In this document: positions 16,847 to 28,593 of the stretch, piece after piece | Numbering within the stretch: position 1 is the first letter of the stretch | Layout: every line of letters starts with the position of its first letter | Origin: Bryobacterales bacterium | GTDB lineage: Bacteria; Acidobacteriota; Terriglobia; Bryobacterales; Bryobacteraceae | NCBI GenBank assembly: GCA_016713735.1 | Contig: JADJOP010000037.1 | Location: 186,001-250,000 of the forward strand | Length of the DNA: 64,000 bases | Reading direction: 5' to 3' | Translations under genes and position numbers: made by a program | The notes under the pieces: model-generated | What the model was told of the DNA's origin: nothing | Databases searched by the model: none | Seen by the model: only the letters and a program-made list of their open reading frames with translations

Positions 16847-19800
16847 TTACCAGATCAGCTTGAGGCCGAACTGGATGTTGCGATTGGCTGCCACTGTGCT
16901 GGTGATGGCGCCGACGCCACCGACGATGCCTGCTTGCGAGGGGTAGACAAGCTGGCCGGAGGCGTTCCGCGTGGGGCGGAAGCCGACGTTGGTGTTCAGG
17001 CTCCGGTTGGGAACGTTGAACTGGGGCGTGTTGAAGATGTTGAACAGCTCGGTGCGGAACTGGAGCTTGGCGCGTTCACCAAGGCTGAAGTTCTTGAAGA
17101 ACGAGAAGTCGACGTTGCGCTGGCCGGGGCCGTCGAGGATGCCGTTGCCGGAGTTGCCATAGTGGCAGAGCTCGGGCGTGGCGGAGTTGGCGCAGCTGAC
17201 CATGCGGAAGTCGTCCACGTTAAACCACTGGTTGACCGTAGGGTTGGAGGCGCCGGAACCAACACGGTCGGGCCGGACGGGTGAGTTGGCCGTGTTGAGG
17301 AGGTTGCCCTGGGTGACGGCGAAGGGGAAACCGGTGCGCAGGGTGATGATGCCGTTGGTCTGCCAGCCGCCAAAGAGGACGCCGGGGACGCCCGACTTCA
17401 GGGAAGACGGCATGGGGACATCGTACACAAAGCTCATGACGGCGATGTGTTCGGCGCCGAAACCGACGCGGCCCTTTTCGGCAAGCCGGTTGCGCGGGTT
17501 CTGATAGGTGTTGGAGTTGAAGCCGTCGCCTTCATTGCGGCCGTAGCCTTCCATGAGCGTCTTGCTATAGGTGTAGGCGAGCGTGTAGAGCAGGCCCTGC
17601 GTCATCTCCTTGCGAAGGGAGACCTGCAGACCGTGGTACCAGGAGTTGCCACCGTTGTCGAGGAAGCGGGTGCGGGTGAGCGGGCGCCGCACACCGTCGT
17701 CGATCACGAACTGGATGGGACGCCGGGACTGCACGGTATCGGTTGGGCCGGAGGGGATGAACGGGTCAGGGTTGTTGATCTCGACCGTGTTGTCGAGGTG
17801 AGTGGTCTTGCTGCCGACATAGCCAACCGAGAGCGTGGCCGACCAGGGAAGGCGGCGCTGCAGGTCGAAGCTCCACTGCGCGACATACGGCTGGAAATTG
17901 TCGGTGTTGAGCACGTTGGCGCTGACGGCCGAGGACCGGTTCACGGCTCCGAAGGGGCTGGAGAAGCTGTAGACGGTGGCGCCGGGTACGAGCGCGCCGT
18001 TGCTGGCCGTGTTGGCGTAGTTGGAGGAACCCGACAGGGGCGGATTCAGATTGAGAATCGTGTAGTTGTTCAGCTGGTGGATGTTGTAGTAGATGCCGAA
18101 GCCGGAGCGGATGACCCAGGCGTCAGTGACGCGGTAGGCCAGGCCGATGCGCGGCATGAGCATCTTCTTCTGCGGCTTGTAAAAGTCGTAGGGGGTCCGG
18201 ATTTGGGCCGGCACAAACTCGGGCGAGTTGTTGAGGCCGTTGCGCCATTCGAAGCTGCGCCAGAGGCCGCGGACGTCCGTGGCCGCGGTGTTGTACTCCC
18301 AGCGCACGCCGAGATTGAGGGTGAGCTTGCGGGTGGCCTTCCAGTCGTCCTGGAAGTAGAAGCCGGTGCGCCATTGAAGGACGTCGGTGAGCGGCAGCCC
18401 TTCAGGGGAATCCGTTGAGGTCGGCGCGCCAAGCAGGAAGGCGGCAAAGGAGTTGCCGGCAAGGTTGCCGGTGAAGTTGAAGGAGCCGCGGGGGACATTG
18501 GCGGCGCCACGGAAGAGGGTGACACGGCGGAGGTCGAATCCGGCCTTGAACGTATGGGCGCCGGTTGTGTAGCTCAGGTTGTTGCTGATCTGGTAGAGCT
18601 TATTGTCGTCGAAGCCGTTGCCGCCATCGCGCTCGGCCAGCCCGGTGAAGCCGGTGACGTTCATGCTCGGGATGCCGACCTCGCGAGCGGTCAGCGCGCG
18701 GTTGCCGTCGGTGAGCACATTGAAGCCGTTGATGCCGATGGAGGGCAAGGTGAAGTCGGTGTTGGCGCGCGGGTTGAAGCTGTCGCTGCGGCTCTGCGTG
18801 TAGCCGAAGCGGAATTCATTGATCATGCGCGGCGTGAACACGTGCAGCCATTGGGTGGCGTAGTTGTGGTTGCGCCCGGCTACCAGGTAGCTGAAATTCG
18901 GGTTGTTGGTGATGCTGAACCACTCCGGGATGTTGGTGGCGTAGCGGAAGAAGATCTTGTCGCTGGCCGAGAAGTTGTGGTCAAGCTTCAGGAAATACTG
19001 ATCGTCGTTGATGGAGTTGGTGCCGGGGTTGCGGAAGTTGACGGCGCCCGAAGCGTCGTCGGTGAGCGCAAACTGGGCCTGTGGCCAGAAGGCGACCAGC
19101 GCCCTGGCGGCCGAGGTGATGCGCGAGGTAGGGATAATGTTGCCGGCGAAAGGAACCGGTGCCGCAGGACTGGAGTTGGGGTCGATGATGTTGATCGACG
19201 GCAGGGCGGCGCCGGCAGTGCTGCGGCGGTTCAGCAGCGTGCTGAAGTCGCCTCCGCGGAAGGCGGCGGTGGGCACGCTGGCCGTGGAGATGGCGCCAGG
19301 TTCGCGGCGGCGGCGGCCTTCATAGTTGAAGTTGAAAAAGGTCTTGTTGCGGCCGTCGTACAGTTTGCCCAAGTAAATCGGGCCGCTGACGACAAAGCCA
19401 AACTGGTTCTGGCGCAGGGCGGTCTTCGGGGAGCGGGCGGCGCCGGCGGGCGTGAAGTAGTTCTGGAAGTAGCCCTCGGCATCGAGCTTTTCGTTGCGGA
19501 GGAAGTTATACGCTGTCCCGTGGAGTTCATTTGTGCCCGAGCGCATCACCATGATGAGTTGGGCCCCGGAGTTGAAGCCGTACTCAGCTGAATAGCTGCC
19601 GGAGTAGACCTTCACTTCTTCCATCGCTTCGGGCGAGGGCGAGAAGGGCACCGTGTTCACGCGCGCTTCGGTGGCCACGACGCCATCCAGGGTGGCGTGC
19701 TGGCTCACCTCGCGCTGGCCGTTGGCGACGATGGCAATGGTCTGGCCGGGGATGGGGATGCCGCCGCCACCGCCGGACTGGCCGTTATAGCCGCCGCGCG

Positions 19801-20284
19801 AGCCGAACTGGACGCCCGGGTTGAGCACGGCGAAGTTGCCGACGTTGCGGCCGTTGAGCGGCAGTTCCACCAGGCGGCGCTGTTCGACGGTGCCGCCCAC
19901 GCTGGCCTCGTCGGTACGCAGCGTGGCCGCTTCCGCACTGACCGTGATGCGTTCCGATTGCGCGCCGACCTGGAGAGTGAAGTCGACACGGACTTTTTCG
20001 TTGATCTGGAGTCGGACGCCCTTCTTCGTTTCCGATTTGAAGCCGCTCATTTCCACGGTGACTTCGTATTCGCCAATGTCAAGCAGGGGGAGAGCGAAGT
20101 CGCCCGTGCCGGTCGTGAGTGTCTCCGTGGACACGCTCGTGCCCACGTTGCGGGCGACAATTTTCGCCCCTTCAACTGCCGCGCCGGAAGAATCCGTAAC
20201 GGCTCCCAGAATCGTGGTGGACGTGGTTTGCGCGTTCAACGCAACCGCCACGGCCAGCCCAGCCAATACCCTCAAAAATCGCAT
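16847..20284 (-). CDS. TonB-dependent receptor, Oar-like, complete
   Basis: 1145 aa outer-membrane transporter. A signal peptide (MRFLRVLAGLAVAVALNAQ) is followed by a carboxypeptidase-regulatory-like beta domain (about 22-105: ILGAVTDSSGAAVEGAKI, GEYEVTVEMSGFK). The plug follows at about 115-240 (LPLNGRNVGNF, MRSGTNELHG), and the barrel runs to the C-terminal IQFGLKLIW with a terminal Trp. Length and plan are those of the acidobacterial Oar-like family, thought to import large oligomers and to bind many partner hydrolases. An AAGGAG-type ribosome-binding site precedes the ATG, unlike the leaderless genes around it. It runs opposite to the ATP synthase operon. Confidence 0.93.
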   Translation of the reverse strand: MRFLRVLAGLAVAVALNAQTTSTTILGAVTDSSGAAVEGAKIVARNVGTSVSTETLTTGTGDFALPLLDIGEYEVTVEMSGFKSETKKGVRLQINEKVRVDFTLQVGAQSERITVSAEAATLRTDEASVGGTVEQRRLVELPLNGRNVGNFAVLNPGVQFGSRGGYNGQSGGGGGIPIPGQTIAIVANGQREVSQHATLDGVVATEARVNTVPFSPSPEAMEEVKVYSGSYSAEYGFNSGAQLIMVMRSGTNELHGTAYNFLRNEKLDAEGYFQNYFTPAGAARSPKTALRQNQFGFVVSGPIYLGKLYDGRNKTFFNFNYEGRRRREPGAISTASVPTAAFRGGDFSTLLNRRSTAGAALPSINIIDPNSSPAAPVPFAGNIIPTSRITSAARALVAFWPQAQFALTDDASGAVNFRNPGTNSINDDQYFLKLDHNFSASDKIFFRYATNIPEWFSITNNPNFSYLVAGRNHNYATQWLHVFTPRMINEFRFGYTQSRSDSFNPRANTDFTLPSIGINGFNVLTDGNRALTAREVGIPSMNVTGFTGLAERDGGNGFDDNKLYQISNNLSYTTGAHTFKAGFDLRRVTLFRGAANVPRGSFNFTGNLAGNSFAAFLLGAPTSTDSPEGLPLTDVLQWRTGFYFQDDWKATRKLTLNLGVRWEYNTAATDVRGLWRSFEWRNGLNNSPEFVPAQIRTPYDFYKPQKKMLMPRIGLAYRVTDAWVIRSGFGIYYNIHQLNNYTILNLNPPLSGSSNYANTASNGALVPGATVYSFSSPFGAVNRSSAVSANVLNTDNFQPYVAQWSFDLQRRLPWSATLSVGYVGSKTTHLDNTVEINNPDPFIPSGPTDTVQSRRPIQFVIDDGVRRPLTRTRFLDNGGNSWYHGLQVSLRKEMTQGLLYTLAYTYSKTLMEGYGRNEGDGFNSNTYQNPRNRLAEKGRVGFGAEHIAVMSFVYDVPMPSSLKSGVPGVLFGGWQTNGIITLRTGFPFAVTQGNLLNTANSPVRPDRVGSGASNPTVNQWFNVDDFRMVSCANSATPELCHYGNSGNGILDGPGQRNVDFSFFKNFSLGERAKLQFRTELFNIFNTPQFNVPNRSLNTNVGFRPTRNASGQLVYPSQAGIVGGVGAITSTVAANRNIQFGLKLIW

Positions 20285-20526
20285 ACGAACCTCTCCTTAA
20301 GCGTTAAAGATGGATCTGTGAAGCTGCCCAGTGTTGTTCACTATACGCTGTTTGAGTCTGCAATGGGGAAGCCGTGGCAACATTTAATTTCAGCTCGATT
20401 GCAAAAGTGGGGATTCGAGGTGAAGCGGCGGTCCGGGTTGCCCGCTATCGCTTTACTGTGTTAGCGTATATTTTCTAGGGCATTGGCGGCCTGTCCCCCG
20501 TGGCGCCATCCCCTTCTCAAACTTCC
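20285..20526. other. Divergent region, TonB receptor / ATP synthase operon
   Basis: 242 bp without a gene. On the left it holds the receptor's ribosome-binding site. On the right a TATATT hexamer (20467-20472) is the best -10 candidate for the ATP synthase operon, though no good -35 matches it. A GTG at 20500 could extend atpF by nine codons. Confidence 0.4.
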
Positions 20527-20976
20527 ATGGAACAGATGTTGGCTCAAGTGTGGCCCCTGTTGTGGCAAGCCGCACCGACGTTCGTCCTGCTGATTCTCCT
20601 GCACCTCTATTTGAAGCACATGCTGTTCCGGCCTATCCACAAGGCGCTGGAGGAGCGGCGTGCGGCAACCGAGGGCGTGCGCGAGCAATCCACGGCGGCG
20701 CGGAAAGCGGCCGAGCAGAAGGCGGCCGAGTATGAACAAGCGCTGCGGCAGGCCCGTGCGGAGGTCTATAAGGAGCAGGATCTGCTTCGCGCCGGGTTGC
20801 GCAAGGAGCAGGCCGACGCCCTGGCGGCCATGCGCGCGCAGACCGAGACGCTGATCGCCGCGGCGCGCGTGCGGATCGAAGCCGAACGCGTAGCCGCGCA
20901 AGCCTCGCTTGAGAGCGAAAGCAACTCCATCGCCGAATCGCTGGCCAACGCCGCCTTGAAGGGCGGCCTCAATTGA
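20527..20976 (+). CDS. atpF: ATP synthase F0 subunit b
   Basis: 149 aa from the ATG at 20527 (a GTG at 20500 is an in-frame alternative). Peripheral-stalk subunit: one transmembrane helix (about 5-27, PTFVLLILLHLYLKHMLF), then the long charged alpha-helical stalk with the RPIHKALEERR start and Glu/Arg/Ala-rich heptads that dimerise and hold the alpha3beta3 head. It is the first of two b-type subunits, and its TGA overlaps the TTG start of the next. Upstream there is no atpB (a) or atpE (c), so the F0 rotor parts are encoded elsewhere. Confidence 0.85.
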   Translation: MEQMLAQVWPLLWQAAPTFVLLILLHLYLKHMLFRPIHKALEERRAATEGVREQSTAARKAAEQKAAEYEQALRQARAEVYKEQDLLRAGLRKEQADALAAMRAQTETLIAAARVRIEAERVAAQASLESESNSIAESLANAALKGGLN

Positions 20977-21545
20977 AACGCCTCGTCATCCTACTCTCTC
21001 TTCTCCTGTGCCTCAGCCTGACTGCATTCGCCAACGAGGCGGGCGGGCACCACGAAGTTCCTGTCGTGTATAAGTGGATCAATTTCGGCATTCTGGCGGC
21101 CGGGCTCCTGTTCCTGGCGATCCGCATGGGCGGTCCGTTTTTCGCCGGGCGCGCCAAGGAGATTACCCTCGCCCTCGATGCGGCGGGCCGCGTCAAGGCC
21201 GAAGCCGAGGCGCAGGTGGCCGACATCAGCAGGCGCATCGCCAACCTGGACGGCGAACTGGAAGCGTTGAAAGCCGACGCGCGCAAGGAAATGGAAAAGG
21301 AACGCGAGCGTTCACGCCGCGAGACGGACGAGTTGCAGGCCAAGATGCAGGCCACCGCCGAGCAGGAAATCGCCTCGGCTGTGAAACATGCCGAGTTTGA
21401 CTTGCGCCGCTTCGCCGCTCAACTGGCGCTGCAACTGGCCGAAGAGAAGATCCGCACCCGTATGAACGTGCAGGTGCAGGCCGGCCTAGTGGGCGGCTTT
21501 GTGGCCGGACTCAACGAGCAGGCGCGGCCGGAACAGCGGGGATAA
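20973..21545 (+). CDS. atpF: ATP synthase F0 subunit b' (second b-type subunit)
   Basis: 190 aa, TTG start overlapping the stop of the first b gene (TTGA). It carries a cleavable-looking N-terminal signal (MKRLVILLSLLLCLSLTAFA), then a transmembrane helix (about 36-52, WINFGILAAGLLFLAIRMG), GRAKEITLALD and a long coiled coil (about 60-160). Heterodimeric b/b' stalks are known from photosynthetic and some other bacteria. The signal peptide on b' seems to be a feature of this lineage. The C-terminus EKIRTRMN is the delta-binding end. Confidence 0.85.
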   Translation: MKRLVILLSLLLCLSLTAFANEAGGHHEVPVVYKWINFGILAAGLLFLAIRMGGPFFAGRAKEITLALDAAGRVKAEAEAQVADISRRIANLDGELEALKADARKEMEKERERSRRETDELQAKMQATAEQEIASAVKHAEFDLRRFAAQLALQLAEEKIRTRMNVQVQAGLVGGFVAGLNEQARPEQRG

Positions 21546-21555
21546 CGAACACACC

Positions 21556-22101
21556 ATGTCACTCGCAACCGCCAATCGATACGCCCGTGCACTGGCCGAA
21601 GTGGTGCTCGCCCCAGGTTCCGCCGTCGACGCCGTCGCCGTGATCGCTCAACTGCGTGACTTTGAGGGCCTGCTGGCCGAGTCGGCGGACCTGCGCGGCG
21701 TGCTGCTGTCGCCGGCCGTGCCTCCGGCCCGCAAGCGCGCCGTGGTGAGCGAGTTCGGGCAGATGCTCGGGCTGGCGCAAGTGGTCAGAAATTTTCTCTT
21801 TGTGGTGATCGACCACCGGCGGGTGAACCTTCTGGCAACGATTTCCAAGGCGTTTGAAGAGGCCGTGGACGAGCGCCTGGGGCGAGTCCGCGCTGATGTG
21901 CGTTCGGCGCTGGCGCTGAGCGACGAACAGCGCGCGGCCGTGGGCGCGCAGTTGCGGCGCATCACCGGCAAGGAAGTCCGGTGCGAATTCGAAGTGGAAG
22001 AATCTCTGCTGGGCGGCCTTTCGGCTCGCATCGGCTCCAAAATCTACGATGGCTCGGTGCGCGGCCGGCTCGATGTGCTGCGACAGAGGCTGTCCTCCTG
22101 A
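21556..22101 (+). CDS. atpH: ATP synthase F1 subunit delta
   Basis: 181 aa from ATG 21556, chosen because it opens ATANRYARAL, the conserved N-terminal signature of the family (the frame runs 19 codons further up without support). OSCP/delta joins the b stalk to the top of the alpha3beta3 head. The C-terminal LLGGLSARIGSKIYDGSVRGRL is diagnostic. It lies 10 nt after the b' gene and 21 nt before atpA. Confidence 0.93.
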   Translation: MSLATANRYARALAEVVLAPGSAVDAVAVIAQLRDFEGLLAESADLRGVLLSPAVPPARKRAVVSEFGQMLGLAQVVRNFLFVVIDHRRVNLLATISKAFEEAVDERLGRVRADVRSALALSDEQRAAVGAQLRRITGKEVRCEFEVEESLLGGLSARIGSKIYDGSVRGRLDVLRQRLSS

Positions 22102-22122
22102 AGGACTGAAGGATAACGACGT

Positions 22123-23634
<1,512 letters not shown>

Positions 23635-23649
23635 CCCGCCGGAGCACCA

Positions 23650-24504
<855 letters not shown>

Positions 24505-24532
24505 CCGCGCCGCCGCTCTGGAGCCATCACCC

Positions 24533-25986
<1,454 letters not shown>

Positions 25987-26008
25987 CCAGAGTCCGGAGC
26001 AAGCGCCC

Positions 26009-26425
26009 ATGACGCATACTTTCACGCTCGAAGTCGCCACGCCCGAAAAACTGCTGCTGCACGAACATGTGCTGGAGGCGCAGATTCCGGCGGCGCGGGG
26101 CTACATCGGCATTCTGCCCGGCCACTCCCCCTTGTTGGGTGAATTGGGCATCGGCCGCCTGACCTACAAGAAGGCCGACGGCCAGACGCATGAGCTGGTG
26201 GTGACCGGCGGCTACCTTGAGGTGGGCGACGGGCATGTGCGCGTGCTCGCCAGCCGCGCCGAGGCGGTGAATGAGATCGACCTCGCCCGCGCCGAAGCTG
26301 CCCTGCGGCGCGCCGGCGAACGCCTGTTGCATCCCGACGACGCGCTCGATGTGGCCCGCGCCCTCAATGCGCAGAAGCGCGCCGCTGCTCGCGTGGAAGC
26401 CGCCAAACGCCAGTCGGGCTCCTAG
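26009..26425 (+). CDS. atpC: ATP synthase F1 subunit epsilon
   Basis: 138 aa. The N-terminal beta sandwich is clear (TFTLEVATPEKLLLHEHV, ARGYIGILPGHSPLL, VTGGYLEVGDGHVRVLA). The C-terminal helical hairpin is Ala/Arg-rich (EIDLARAEAALRRAGERL). It modulates ATPase activity and joins gamma to the c ring. It closes the operon and lies 22 nt from the convergent gene. Confidence 0.94.
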   Translation: MTHTFTLEVATPEKLLLHEHVLEAQIPAARGYIGILPGHSPLLGELGIGRLTYKKADGQTHELVVTGGYLEVGDGHVRVLASRAEAVNEIDLARAEAALRRAGERLLHPDDALDVARALNAQKRAAARVEAAKRQSGS

Positions 26426-26446
26426 CCCGCGCCCGTCCCGGCCCGC

Positions 26447-27280
26447 TCAGGGCTGATAAAAATCCGCCGGCAGGTTGATGAACTGAATCGTGTCCTGATC
26501 AGACCGGTTCGGAGGCCCGCCGATCACAGTGAACTTAATCGCATTGCGCACGGCCTCGTTGCCAAACGGTTCGGCGGGCGCGGTGCACATCCTCTTCACT
26601 TCGGCGTCGCTGGGCGCGCCGCTGGTGAAATTCCCCGTGGTGAGCGTGCTGGAGTTGCGCGACTTCTCCGGCTTGCCGCCCTTCCACTTGAACATCAGAT
26701 TGAACTCCAGCGCCCATTCGATGTGCCCCAGCGGTTGGAACGCGCCGTCGGGGCCCTGTGCCGTGAAGACGGTCCAGAAGGTGCGCTTGTCGACGATGTG
26801 GAACAGGAAGTTGGTGGCGCTGGTCTTGTTGTTGGTCAACTCGAGCTTGGCGCGCGAGGCCGGGTGGTCGCCTGAGATCTGCGTGATCAACCCGGCCTTG
26901 AGCGTGGCGTCGAAGGAGTGGGTCCAGGGCGAGTAATCTTCCTCGCTATCGAGGTGAAGTTTTTCGCTGAGAGCGGGTTTCAAATGAGGTTGGAGCGAGA
27001 TCTGGCCGGCGCTTTTCTTCGGACCGGCGTAGAAGTAGCCGAGGAACTCCACGCGCTGGAACTGAAGGAAGCGGAACTTCCAGTTGGCGAACTCCTTGTC
27101 GTTGGTGGCGGCCTTCACTTTGCCTGTGAAGTTGATGGCGTCGTTAAACGTCTCCGTGTCGCCTTCCATGAGAAAGCCGCGCGTGAGATGGCAGGTAGCC
27201 TGCGACCGCCCGATGTGAACGTCGGGCTTCGCGCCGGGGGTGTCGACCTTGATCGTAGCCGAAGCGGTGTCGATATTCAT
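26447..27280 (-). CDS. Protein of unknown function
   Basis: 277 aa, no signal peptide or membrane helix; not recognised. It begins MNIDTASATIKVDTPGAKPDVHIG and is Asn/Thr/Phe-rich. Segments such as FTGKVKAATNDKEFANWKFRFLQFQ and HIEWALEFNLMFKWKGGK suggest a cytosolic or exported beta domain. Its ATG is 15 nt after the stop of the peptidoglycan-binding-like protein on the same strand, so the pair is an operon, converging on atpC. The pairing with a peptidoglycan-binding-like partner hints at a type VI or phage-tail style delivery module, but no other parts are present; that is speculation. Confidence 0.7.
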   Translation of the reverse strand: MNIDTASATIKVDTPGAKPDVHIGRSQATCHLTRGFLMEGDTETFNDAINFTGKVKAATNDKEFANWKFRFLQFQRVEFLGYFYAGPKKSAGQISLQPHLKPALSEKLHLDSEEDYSPWTHSFDATLKAGLITQISGDHPASRAKLELTNNKTSATNFLFHIVDKRTFWTVFTAQGPDGAFQPLGHIEWALEFNLMFKWKGGKPEKSRNSSTLTTGNFTSGAPSDAEVKRMCTAPAEPFGNEAVRNAIKFTVIGGPPNRSDQDTIQFINLPADFYQP

Positions 27281-27295
27281 GGCAGTCGTAGGGGC

Positions 27296-27694
27296 TTACT
27301 TGCGGGCCGTGGTGCAGGTGTAGGGTCCGCGGCCGGGCGAGCCGGCCAGTTGCGCCTGGAGCTTGGCGTTCTCCAGCAGCGGGTCTTTGTAATACGGGTC
27401 GTGGGCGAGGAAGATCTGGTCCATTGTGGTGAGCGTCTGTCGCCCGGCCACGCCGTCGACCGAAAGCCGGTGGTCTGTTTGGAACTGGCGCACGGTGCGC
27501 TCGGTTTCCGGTCCGAAGTTGCCGTCGCAGTCGTTCTTCTTGCAGGAGTTGGGCATGGCATAGCCGAGGTCGACCAGCGCTTCCTGCAGGGCGCGCACGC
27601 CCACGCTGATCTCTCCCCGCCGAAAGGGCGGCGCGTTGCTGGCGGCGCTTTGCAAGCGGGGCTGTTGGCGGAAGCGGGGGCTCATGAGGGCCAT
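27296..27694 (-). CDS. Peptidoglycan-binding-like domain protein
   Basis: 132 aa. Residues about 28-85 fit the PG_binding_1 three-helix fold: SVGVRALQEALVDLGY, then a short Cys-bearing insertion (NSCKKNDCDG), FGPETERTVRQFQTDHRLSVDGVAGRQTL. The Cys pair in the turn is unusual, and a third Cys lies near the C-terminus. No signal peptide is visible. GACAAT 6 nt upstream of the ATG suggests a leaderless start. It heads the operon with the unknown protein and diverges from the OmpA-family gene. Confidence 0.75.
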   Translation of the reverse strand: MALMSPRFRQQPRLQSAASNAPPFRRGEISVGVRALQEALVDLGYAMPNSCKKNDCDGNFGPETERTVRQFQTDHRLSVDGVAGRQTLTTMDQIFLAHDPYYKDPLLENAKLQAQLAGSPGRGPYTCTTARK

Positions 27695-27700
27695 CGGACT

Positions 27701-27706
27701 ATTGTC
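27701..27706 (-). promoter_or_regulatory. -10-like hexamer GACAAT, 6 nt before start
   Basis: GACAAT-AGTCCG-ATG on the minus strand, pointing into the peptidoglycan-binding-like gene. Confidence 0.35.
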
Positions 27707-27758
27707 TCCTACTGCTAACGCGACAATGGCCGGCCGGACGGCTCTCGGCGGGCAAGAC

Positions 27759-27764
27759 TATAAT
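27759..27764 (+). promoter_or_regulatory. -10 hexamer TATAAT, 6 nt before start
   Basis: A perfect TATAAT consensus lies only 6 nt upstream of the ATG at 27771. A transcript starting at the usual distance from the -10 would begin at the start codon itself. No -35 consensus is seen. Confidence 0.55.
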
Positions 27765-27770
27765 GCACTA

Positions 27771-28589
27771 ATGCGAATTCCCAGCCTGTTCGCCCTTGCC
27801 GCCGTGTGCCTGCCTCTGGCCGCGCAGCCGCATCCCAAAGATGTCCGAGGATCGTCGGATCACCCTCTGTTCCCGAACCGGATGCCCGGCTATTCCCTCT
27901 CCAACTACCAGCAGCAGGGCTTCGCGGCCTTCCGATTCCGCACGAAACCGCCGGCCTCGGTCGAAGGCCGCTATACGCGCATTCACTACTACCTGCTCGA
28001 CCCCAAGGCTCATCCGGGCGGCCTCGCCATTCGCCGCAATTACGAGAACGCAATCAAGGCGGTGGGCGGGCAGGTGGTCTACAGCGACGACAGCGTCAGC
28101 GTGATGAAGGCCGTCCGCAACGGCGCCGAGGTATGGGCCGAGGTCCAGGCGTCGGGCAACCACGCCGGCCGCTACTATTTCCTGCACATCGTGGAGAAGG
28201 AGCCCATGCAGCAGGTGATCACGGCGGATGCCATGGCTGCGGCGATCGACAAGGACGGATTCATTGCGCTGGACATCCACTTCGCCACGGGCAAGGCGGA
28301 GATTCTGCCCGAGTCGCGGCCCATGGTGGATGAGATCGCGGCCATGCTCAAGAAGAGGCCCGCGCTGCGCGTGGGCGTGGAAGGGCACACGGACAACACC
28401 GGCAACGCGGCGGCCAACCTGGCCCTGTCCAAGGCGCGTGCGCAGTCGGTGACAGCGACCCTCACGGCGGCGGGCATTGCGGCCAACCGGCTGGCCGCGG
28501 CGGGGTTCGGGCAGGAGCAACCCATCGGGGACAACCGCACCGAGGAAGGCCGCGCGAAGAACCGGCGCGTGGAGATCGTGAAAAAGTAG
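27771..28589 (+). CDS. OmpA-family outer-membrane/peptidoglycan-anchoring protein
   Basis: 272 aa. The start is ATG 27771, which opens the signal peptide MRIPSLFALAAVCLPLAAQ. Residues about 25-150 form an unnamed domain (MPGYSLSNYQQQGF, DDSVSVMKAVRNGAEVWAEVQ) found in several DUF4892-type OmpA proteins. The C-terminal OmpA domain (about 160-272) has IHFATGKAEILPES, VGVEGHTDNTGN, LSKARAQSV and GFGQEQPI, with the diaminopimelate-binding Asp and Arg in DN and RR. It anchors the outer envelope to peptidoglycan. It converges with the ABC permease 5 nt away. Confidence 0.88.
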   Translation: MRIPSLFALAAVCLPLAAQPHPKDVRGSSDHPLFPNRMPGYSLSNYQQQGFAAFRFRTKPPASVEGRYTRIHYYLLDPKAHPGGLAIRRNYENAIKAVGGQVVYSDDSVSVMKAVRNGAEVWAEVQASGNHAGRYYFLHIVEKEPMQQVITADAMAAAIDKDGFIALDIHFATGKAEILPESRPMVDEIAAMLKKRPALRVGVEGHTDNTGNAAANLALSKARAQSVTATLTAAGIAANRLAAAGFGQEQPIGDNRTEEGRAKNRRVEIVKK

Positions 28590-28593
28590 GGGC

